Of a DNA stretch of 42,765 bases, positions 1 through 6,066 are shown in pieces. Made by a program: the position numbers and the translations under genes. The DNA is taken from NCBI GenBank assembly GCA_007125005.1, contig SLDY01000039.1:1-42765 (forward strand), written 5' to 3'. The first letter of the stretch is position 1; every line of letters begins with the position of its first letter. The DNA comes from Natronohydrobacter sp. (lineage in GTDB: Bacteria; Pseudomonadota; Alphaproteobacteria; Rhodobacterales; Rhodobacteraceae). The notes beneath the pieces were generated by a model. It had not been told where the DNA came from and made no database searches. It worked only from the letters and a program-made list of their open reading frames with translations.

Positions 1-119
1 GCGGTGGCGGTGGCGGTGGCGGTGGCGGCGGGTTTGATCGCGATGAAGGATATGCGTCAAGCTATGGCAAATCGACCCCTGCAGGCCCAAGCGATATGGA
101 TGACGAGATCCCCTTCTGA
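1..119 (+). CDS. ssb: Single-stranded DNA-binding protein, C-terminal fragment
   Basis: Only the last 38 residues are inside the window, read in the frame that starts at base 3. A glycine run (encoded by GGTGGC repeats) is followed by a short polar linker and the ending DMDDEIPF before TGA at 117-119. The acidic tail ending in D-D-x-I-P-F is the hallmark of bacterial SSB. It recruits replication and repair partners, while the OB-fold DNA-binding domain lies upstream of the window. The glycine run is the usual flexible linker of SSB. The tail match is specific enough to call the gene despite the truncation by the window edge. Confidence 0.9.
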   Translation, partial: GGGGGGGGGGFDRDEGYASSYGKSTPAGPSDMDDEIPF

Positions 120-165
120 ACAGGTGCTTGACGGAATACGCGGCGCAGGCTATGCGCAGAGCGTC

Positions 166-239
166 GCGGGTGTAGCTCAATGGTAGAGCAGCAGCTTCCC
201 AAGCTGACGACGAGGGTTCGATTCCCTTCACCCGCTCCA
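166..239 (+). tRNA. tRNA-Gly (anticodon CCC)
   Basis: A complete 74-base cloverleaf with an encoded 3' CCA. The acceptor stem pairs GCGGGTG with CACCCGC, the T loop contains GGTTCGATTCC, the D arm contains TAGCTCAATGGTAGAGC, and the anticodon loop is TTCCCAA, giving anticodon CCC (reads GGG). It lies 46 bases after the ssb stop codon and is followed by the aldolase gene on the same strand. Confidence 0.95.
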
Positions 240-382
240 GCTTTTGCGTTTATGCCTCAGTTTTGCAGCACGCGCGGCCAGTGTTAGCGCTATAGAAACG
301 ATTACTTCCAGAAAAACACATTGTTTTGCCACATTGCAGAGATTAACCCTGCTCCAAAATCGCAACAGGACAGGAGCAGCCC

Positions 383-1312
383 ATGCGTGCAACCCGTATC
401 GTTCAGAAGATCCTCGCCCAGTATGAGGGCGACACGCCCGGTGTGAAAGCAAATCTCTGCCGGATGCTGATGCATGGCAAGCTCGGCGGCACAGGCAAGA
501 TGATCATCCTGCCCGTTGATCAGGGGTTCGAGCATGGCCCGGCCCGGACTTTCGCCGCGAACCCCGCCGCCTATGATCCGCACTATCACTACCAGCTTGC
601 CATCGATGCAGGGCTGAACGCCTACGCAGCCCCTCTCGGAATGATTGAGGCCGGTGCAGACACTTATGCAGGCCAGATCCCCACGATCCTGAAGGTGAAT
701 TCGGCCAATTCGCTGATGTCGGGCACAGCGGGCAAGAATCAGGCGGTTACTGCATCAGTGGATGACGCGTTGCGCCTCGGGTGTTCGGCCATTGGCTTCA
801 CGATCTATCCCGGCAGCGATTGCGCGCTTGATATGTTCGAGGAAATCTCGGCCATGCGCGAAGAGGCCGCAGCAAAGGGCGTCGCGACTGTGATCTGGTC
901 CTATCCCCGCGGGGAGGCTGTTACCAAGGATGGCGAAACTGCCATCGATGTGGCTGCCTATGCCGCGCAGATAGCAGCACTTCTGGGCGCGCACATCATC
1001 AAGATCAAGCTCTCGACCGATCACCTGATGCTGCCGGAGGCGAAGAAGGTTTACGAAGAGCAGCGGATCGATATCGCCACCCAGACCGCACGCGTCAAAC
1101 ACTGCATGGAGGCGAGCTTCAACGGACGCCGGATCGTGGTGTTTTCCGGCGGTGCCAAGAAAGGGGCCGATTCGGTATATGATGACGCCCGCGCAATCCG
1201 CGACGGTGGCGGCAATGGATCGATCATCGGGCGTAACAGTTTTCAGCGGGATCGCGAAGATGCCTTGGCAATGCTCTCCAAACTGGTTGATATCTACAAG
1301 GGCAAGGCCTGA
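383..1312 (+). CDS. fbaB: Class I fructose-bisphosphate aldolase (DhnA/archaeal-type)
   Basis: A 309-residue cytoplasmic enzyme that cleaves fructose 1,6-bisphosphate to dihydroxyacetone phosphate and glyceraldehyde 3-phosphate (or the reverse) through a Schiff base and without metal. The sequence fits the DeoC/FbaB TIM-barrel family: an early ILPVDQGFEHGP segment, GFTIYPGSD in the middle, and IIKIKLSTD near residues 205-213, where the lysine (207 or 209) should be the Schiff-base residue. The end contains the phosphate-binding type segment VVFSGGAKKG. The start at 383 follows a purine-rich AGGAGC ribosome-binding site. It is monocistronic, convergent with the lytic transglycosylase gene 51 bases downstream. 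The exact substrate range is inferred from the family. Confidence 0.9.
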   Translation: MRATRIVQKILAQYEGDTPGVKANLCRMLMHGKLGGTGKMIILPVDQGFEHGPARTFAANPAAYDPHYHYQLAIDAGLNAYAAPLGMIEAGADTYAGQIPTILKVNSANSLMSGTAGKNQAVTASVDDALRLGCSAIGFTIYPGSDCALDMFEEISAMREEAAAKGVATVIWSYPRGEAVTKDGETAIDVAAYAAQIAALLGAHIIKIKLSTDHLMLPEAKKVYEEQRIDIATQTARVKHCMEASFNGRRIVVFSGGAKKGADSVYDDARAIRDGGGNGSIIGRNSFQRDREDALAMLSKLVDIYKGKA

Positions 1313-1363
1313 TTGCTCTCGTAATACGGGCTCACGAAGGGCAGATGCGTTTTCGGCTCAGGC

Positions 1364-2587
1364 TCATCGCCTCAACCGCGCCAGCAGGTCTGCGTTGATA
1401 TAGCCATCTGGCGGCAGGCCATTGGCCTGCTGCCATCGCTGCACGGCAGCAATGGTCGCAGGTCCATGCCGGCCATCAATCCCTGCTGTATCATAGCCAA
1501 GTGCGACCAGCCTGCGCTGCACCTCCTTGCGCTCTGCAAGTGTCAAAGCGCGATCCCCGCGGGGCCATTGCGCCCGCAATGGCCCCGCCCCGCGCAGCCG
1601 GTCAGACAGATGCCCGAGCGCAAGGACATAGGCATCTGAGATATTATATTCCTTGAGCACGTCATAATTGCCGTAGGCCAGAAATGCAGGGCCGCGTGCC
1701 CCGCCTGGCAGGATCAGCCGTGCCTGACCACTTGGAATGGCCCCTCCGCTTGCAGGACGCAATCCCGCCTGCACCCAGGCAGATGTGCTTTGCCACTGTC
1801 CGGTCAGACCGAGATCGAGGCCGGAGGGCAGGATCACTTCAATCGCCCATGGCTGACCACGCGTCCATCTGTGTTGTGCAAGGTAATTCGCCGCCGAGGC
1901 GAGCGCATCACTGGGATCACTTCCCCAGACATCGCGTTTGCCATTGCCGGTGAAATCAACTGCATAGATCAGATAGCTGGAGGGCATGAATTGCGTATGC
2001 CCGAACGCCCCGGCCCATGAGCCGATCATGTTATCGGCACGGATCTCGCCTGATTGCACGATCCTCAAGGCATCGATCAACTGCGTTTCAAAGAACGCTC
2101 CACGCCGACCATCCTTGGCAAGCGTCGCCAAAGTCGCGAGCAACGGAACGCGCCCGCGATTTGCACCATAAGATGTTTCAATCCCCCAGATAGCGACCAC
2201 AATTTCAGGCGGCACGCCGTAGCGCTGCTCGATACGGGACAGAAGACCAGCGTGCTGCCGCAAAAGCCCCTGCCCTTGCCCGATCCGCCCTGCGGTCACA
2301 GCGCCATCCATATACTCCCAGATCCGTGCGCCGAATTCACTCTGGCGTTGATCCAGCCGAATCGACTCTGGCAGGTACCGCATATGAGGGCGTGCCTGTG
2401 TGACTGTAGCGCGCGAGATACCCTGTGCCTGAGCACGTTCGGCGAACTTATCAAGCCAGACACTGAAATCCGACGGGGCGACCGAGGACGGGCGCATTTC
2501 CGGGCGCGGCGAATGTGGAACATTCGCCGCAAGACAGCCGGGCAGCAAAAGGCAAAAAAGCATCGGCAAAAGGCGCAAGATCATCAC
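1364..2587 (-). CDS. MltB-family lytic murein transglycosylase, lipoprotein with peptidoglycan-binding domain
   Basis: A 407-residue predicted outer-membrane lipoprotein that cleaves peptidoglycan glycan strands to give 1,6-anhydromuramyl ends. A signal peptide with lipobox LLPGC puts the lipidated cysteine at residue 18. Residues 40-330 form the SLT_2/MltB catalytic domain, with the general acid in AIWGIETSYG (Glu137) and the conserved GAFGHTQFMPSSY segment. Residues 345-405 form a PG_binding_1 domain (VQRRLVALGYDTAGIDGRHG). It is arranged head to head with a paralog of the same architecture that starts at 2729, so the 141-base gap between them must hold both promoters. It converges on the aldolase gene. 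Confidence 0.93.
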   Translation of the reverse strand: MMILRLLPMLFCLLLPGCLAANVPHSPRPEMRPSSVAPSDFSVWLDKFAERAQAQGISRATVTQARPHMRYLPESIRLDQRQSEFGARIWEYMDGAVTAGRIGQGQGLLRQHAGLLSRIEQRYGVPPEIVVAIWGIETSYGANRGRVPLLATLATLAKDGRRGAFFETQLIDALRIVQSGEIRADNMIGSWAGAFGHTQFMPSSYLIYAVDFTGNGKRDVWGSDPSDALASAANYLAQHRWTRGQPWAIEVILPSGLDLGLTGQWQSTSAWVQAGLRPASGGAIPSGQARLILPGGARGPAFLAYGNYDVLKEYNISDAYVLALGHLSDRLRGAGPLRAQWPRGDRALTLAERKEVQRRLVALGYDTAGIDGRHGPATIAAVQRWQQANGLPPDGYINADLLARLRR

Positions 2588-2728
2588 TCCCCGGAAGGCC
2601 TTCCCACATTAAACGCGCCGCAGATACAAACCAAGCCACATCACGACGAAGATACCGCATCTGTCTTAACACGGAGTGAACATTCCGGTAATCTGTCAGA
2701 TAATCAAGAAAACGAGGCAAGCAGTGTC

Positions 2729-3982
2729 ATGTATATTCCCCGTCGTTCCTGCCTGTTTGGGCTTATGTCCCTGTCACTTGCTGGCTGCATGGCAGGCGGT
2801 GCACCCATGAGCATGCCTTCGGCGCGCCCTGCCCCGATGCGCCCCGAACCCAATCCCGCTTTCGATGCGTGGAAAGCTCAGTTCCGTAACCGCGCACTCG
2901 GCGCGGGGGTGGCACAGAATATCGTCGATTCTGCCCTGAACGATGCGGGGTTTCTGCCAGATGTGATCGCGCGGGATCGCAGACAAACCGAATTCACGCG
3001 CACATTCGAAGATTACATCAATGCAATCGCGGTAACAGAGGAGCGGATCGTCGCGGGACGTGCTGCACTCTCACGCCATGGCGCCACGCTGCGTGCAATC
3101 GAGGCGCGCTATGGGGTTGAAGCGGAGATCATCACAGCAATTTGGGGGCTGGAATCGCGCTATGGGGCAGAACGCGGCGATATTCCCGTGATCTCGGCCT
3201 TGGCGACTTTGGCTTTTGATGGCCGACGCGGAGCGTTCTTTGAAAGCCAGCTTATTGCCGCTCTTCGTATCCTGCAGCGTGGTGATACAAGCATTTCCAA
3301 TCTGCGCGGTTCCTGGGCCGGGGCAATGGGGCATACACAGTTCATCCCGACCACATTCGAGGAATATGCTGTTGATTATACAGGCAATGGGCGGCGCGAT
3401 ATCTGGGGAGAAGACCCGGGCGATGCCCTCGCCTCGGCGGCGAATTACCTTTCCCGGATGGGGTGGCGGCGCGGCCAACCCTGGGGCGTGGAAGTGCGCC
3501 TGCCCGATGGATTTAACACCGGTCTTGCTGGCCGCGGCACAACGCGCTCTGTAACTGACTGGACGGCCTTGGGGATCCGCGACATCAATGGAAGAGCGGT
3601 GGCGGATCATGGGCCGGCATCTCTTTTGTTGCCCGATGGGCCGCGCGGCCCTGCCTTCGTGATTTTTCGCAATTTCACCACCTTGTTGCGCTATAACAAT
3701 TCCGAATTCTATGTCATCGGCATCGGGCATCTTGCCGACAGATTTCGCGGTGGTGGTCCGATCCGCGGCAGTTTTCAGCCCGACCGTTTTGGCCTTCGTC
3801 TGGGCGACAGGCAGGAGATGCAGCGTCTGCTCACGCGCGCGGGTTTCGACACACAAGGGGTTGATGGCGTGATCGGCCCGAATACCGAAGCCGCGATCCG
3901 TGCCTATCAGCAAGCAAGCGGACAGCCCGTAACGGGCCAGCCTTCGCGCGGCTTGCTTGAGCAACTGCGCAGAACCATCTGA
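2729..3982 (+). CDS. MltB-family lytic murein transglycosylase, lipoprotein (second paralog)
   Basis: A 417-residue paralog of the divergent neighbour, also predicted to cut peptidoglycan glycan strands in the periplasm. I start it at the ATG at 2729 because that gives a clean lipoprotein signal (MYIPRRSCLFGLMSLSLAGC, cysteine 20); the open frame extends much further upstream, but that part is antisense to the other gene. The catalytic domain has AIWGLESRYGAERG (Glu142) and GAMGHTQFIPTTFEEY, and the C-terminal 60 residues form a PG_binding_1 domain (RLLTRAGFDTQGVDGVIG). Divergence between the two copies is substantial, so the duplication is not recent. An imperfect 13-base inverted repeat follows at 3996-4033. 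Confidence 0.93.
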   Translation: MYIPRRSCLFGLMSLSLAGCMAGGAPMSMPSARPAPMRPEPNPAFDAWKAQFRNRALGAGVAQNIVDSALNDAGFLPDVIARDRRQTEFTRTFEDYINAIAVTEERIVAGRAALSRHGATLRAIEARYGVEAEIITAIWGLESRYGAERGDIPVISALATLAFDGRRGAFFESQLIAALRILQRGDTSISNLRGSWAGAMGHTQFIPTTFEEYAVDYTGNGRRDIWGEDPGDALASAANYLSRMGWRRGQPWGVEVRLPDGFNTGLAGRGTTRSVTDWTALGIRDINGRAVADHGPASLLLPDGPRGPAFVIFRNFTTLLRYNNSEFYVIGIGHLADRFRGGGPIRGSFQPDRFGLRLGDRQEMQRLLTRAGFDTQGVDGVIGPNTEAAIRAYQQASGQPVTGQPSRGLLEQLRRTI

Positions 3983-4664
3983 CTATAAAGAGGATATTTT
4001 GAGCGGGGAGCATCTGAGAGCCCCGCTGAAAATGGCGGAGGGGTTGGTCACTAAAGCTCAGTCTGGTGCCGGGCTCAATAGCTGCGAGATTGTCTTTCCG
4101 TCAGATCCCAGTCTCGGCGGCGTATTGCAGACCCATGTCTTTTTCACGCGCCCGCAAGCTGGTGGCCCTGTGCTTTAATAGCAGTGTGCGCTCCCCGGAT
4201 TCAGGGCACGCTTAGCAGGGCGCACGATTGTATCGCCGCTTGCCAGGATTCATTCGCGGCCTTTCTCCGGACCTTTGCGCTCATGCCGTTGCAATGCAAT
4301 CCCGAGGCGCAGAAATGGCTGAGCACAGCCAGCATGGAGGCGCGCGGCTAACATCTGCTGATGTAAACTGTGCGCAAAGTCCATCTCTGCAAAACTGGCG
4401 CACCCGAACGGGCAAGGGGTCGCGTGCCACCAGGCTCGAAAAGACTGCGCGGCACGCTGTGGACAAGCCGCGCGCCGATGGCTGGCGGCATTATCGCGCC
4501 GCGATCCTGAAAAGCCAGGGCGCCAAATCTAAGGCAGCGCATGCTTGACGGCTCCAGCTATCACACGACGGCAGCGCAGGTGTTGCCTCAAGCGAAAGCG
4601 CGATTGCCTTGTGCAAGCGGGTGGCATAGCGTAACGCGCAACCAAAGAGACCGAGGAGATTGCC
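3983..4664. other. 682-base region without a convincing gene
   Basis: No frame here has a good start, ribosome-binding site and protein-like composition over a useful length. An imperfect hairpin lies at 3996-4033. Two short stretches look faintly protein-like but sit in different frames: one ends in a stop at 4349-4351 after the segment LQCNPEAQKWL, and a cysteine-rich one runs from about 4362 to 4530. They could be remnants of a decayed gene, but I cannot name it. The last ~100 bases are the leader and presumably the promoter of the metY gene that starts at 4665. Confidence 0.5.
3996..4033. repeat. Imperfect inverted repeat downstream of the lytic transglycosylase gene
   Basis: Arms ATTTTGAGCGGGG (3996-4008) and CCCCGCTGAAAAT (4021-4033) pair at 12 of 13 positions around a 12-base loop. 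It starts 13 bases after the stop of the second MltB gene, so it may act as a transcript end or 3' stabilising hairpin. Neither strand shows a T-run directly after a GC stem in the classic order unless the A/T flanks are counted, so the role as a terminator is an inference. Confidence 0.45.
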
Positions 4665-5951
4665 ATGACCGAGAAGAGCCCAGCTTTCGAGACGCTTCAG
4701 ATCCATGCGGGCGCTCGCCCGGATCCGGCAACCGGCGCACGGCAAGTGCCGATTTATCAATCCACAGCGTTCGTATTTCGCGATGCCGATCATGCGGCCG
4801 CGCTCTTCAACCTGCAGGAGCTTGGCTATATTTATTCGCGCCTGACCAATCCGACAGTGGCCGCATTGCAGGAACGTATGGCCACGCTTGAGGGTGGCGC
4901 GGGCGCAGTATGCTGCTCGTCAGGCCATGCAGCGCAGATCATGGCACTTTTTCCGCTGATGGGGCCGGGGTTGAATATCGTCGCCTCGAACCGGCTATAT
5001 GGCGGCACAGTCACACAGTTCAGCCAGACAATCCGGCGTTTCGGATGGTCGGCGAAATTCGTGGATTTTGATGATCTCGATGCCCTTGAAGCCGCGATTG
5101 ACGACAATACGCGCGCCGTTTTCTGTGAATCGATCGCAAATCCCGGCGGGTATATCACCGATCTTGACGCGATCTCCGCTGTTACTGATCGCGCGGGCGT
5201 GCCCCTGATCGTGGATAACACCACGGCCACGCCGTATCTCTGCCGCCCGATCGAGCATGGCGCAACGCTGGTTGTGCATTCGCTGACAAAATATCTCACA
5301 GGCAATGGCACAGTCACTGGCGGGGCGATCATCGATTCGGGCAAGTTCAACTGGTCTAACGGTAAATTCCCCTCGCTTTCGGAACCTGAGCCCGCCTATC
5401 ACGGGTTAAAATTCCACGAAACCTTTGGCCCGCTCGCCTTTACCTTCAACGCCATCGCCATCGGGTTGCGCGATCTCGGGATGACGCTGAACCCGCAGGC
5501 GGCGCATTACACGCTGATGGGGATCGAGACACTTTCGCTGCGCATGGAGAAGCATTGCGCCAATGCTGTGAAAGTGGCCGAGTGGCTGGAGCGTGACCCG
5601 CGCGTGGCATATGTCACTTATGCCGGGCTGCCATCTTCGCCTTATTACCCACGCATGGCGCGCATCTGCCCCAAGGGAGCGTCCTCGCTTTTCACCTTCT
5701 CGCTCAAGGCGGGCTATGAGGCTTGCGTGAAGATGATCGATTCAGTCAATCTTTTCAGCCATGTAGCAAATCTTGGCGATACGCGCTCGCTTATCATCCA
5801 TTCTGCCTCGACCACGCACCGGCAGTTGACAGAAGCCCAGCAGATCGCCGCTGGCGCTGCGCCCGATGTCGTGCGCCTCTCGATCGGGCTGGAAGACGCT
5901 GATGATCTGATCGCTGATCTAGATCAGGCGCTGGCTTCGGCCTGCAGCTAA
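4665..5951 (+). CDS. metY: O-acetylhomoserine sulfhydrylase / aminocarboxypropyltransferase
   Basis: A 428-residue PLP enzyme of the Cys/Met metabolism family that makes homocysteine (or methionine with methanethiol) from O-acetyl-L-homoserine and sulfide. Visible family landmarks are the N-terminal FETLQIHAGARPDP, YSRLTNPT (residues 57-64, phosphate contacts of the neighbouring subunit), CSSGHAAQ, LIVDNTTATP with the PLP-contacting Asp184, and SLTKYLTGNG with the PLP lysine Lys209. It has full family length. The start at 4665 has GAGGAG ten bases upstream. A hairpin at 5968-5990 probably ends the transcript. Regulation by a methionine-responsive leader is possible, but I could not confirm a riboswitch. 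Confidence 0.93.
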   Translation: MTEKSPAFETLQIHAGARPDPATGARQVPIYQSTAFVFRDADHAAALFNLQELGYIYSRLTNPTVAALQERMATLEGGAGAVCCSSGHAAQIMALFPLMGPGLNIVASNRLYGGTVTQFSQTIRRFGWSAKFVDFDDLDALEAAIDDNTRAVFCESIANPGGYITDLDAISAVTDRAGVPLIVDNTTATPYLCRPIEHGATLVVHSLTKYLTGNGTVTGGAIIDSGKFNWSNGKFPSLSEPEPAYHGLKFHETFGPLAFTFNAIAIGLRDLGMTLNPQAAHYTLMGIETLSLRMEKHCANAVKVAEWLERDPRVAYVTYAGLPSSPYYPRMARICPKGASSLFTFSLKAGYEACVKMIDSVNLFSHVANLGDTRSLIIHSASTTHRQLTEAQQIAAGAAPDVVRLSIGLEDADDLIADLDQALASACS

Positions 5952-5967
5952 AGATGCGCTTGAGATT

Positions 5968-5996
5968 GCCCATGCCGCAAGGGCATGGGCGAATTT
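5968..5996 (+). terminator. Probable rho-independent terminator after metY
   Basis: A perfect 9-bp stem (GCCCATGCC at 5968-5976, GGCATGGGC at 5982-5990) with a 5-base loop is followed by GAATTTT. It starts 17 bases after the metY stop. The T-tract is short, so efficiency is uncertain. Confidence 0.6.
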
Positions 5997-6066
5997 TCGC
6001 GCTATCTTCTGAAGGTCAGGGGAAAGTGACTCCCGGAAGCTTCAAAGTTTGTGCTAAAGCCATCTC

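Noticed and set aside
1-29. Short GGTGGC tandem repeat at the window start
   Set aside because: It encodes the glycine linker of SSB in the frame ending with DMDDEIPF; it is not an independent repeat element.
2054-2728. N-terminal extension of the second transglycosylase, 225 codons upstream of 2729
   Set aside because: It is antisense to the other transglycosylase gene, has atypical composition, and would bury the lipoprotein signal peptide.
3071-3964. 297-codon minus-strand open frame inside the second transglycosylase gene
   Set aside because: Antisense shadow; composition unlike a protein and no domain.
4560-4664. SAM-II-like riboswitch ahead of metY
   Set aside because: There is a loose resemblance (GATT, TGCAAGC and a following ACCAAAG), but the conserved GCTAAA element and a convincing pseudoknot are not found. 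An Infernal search with the Rfam SAM-II model would decide.
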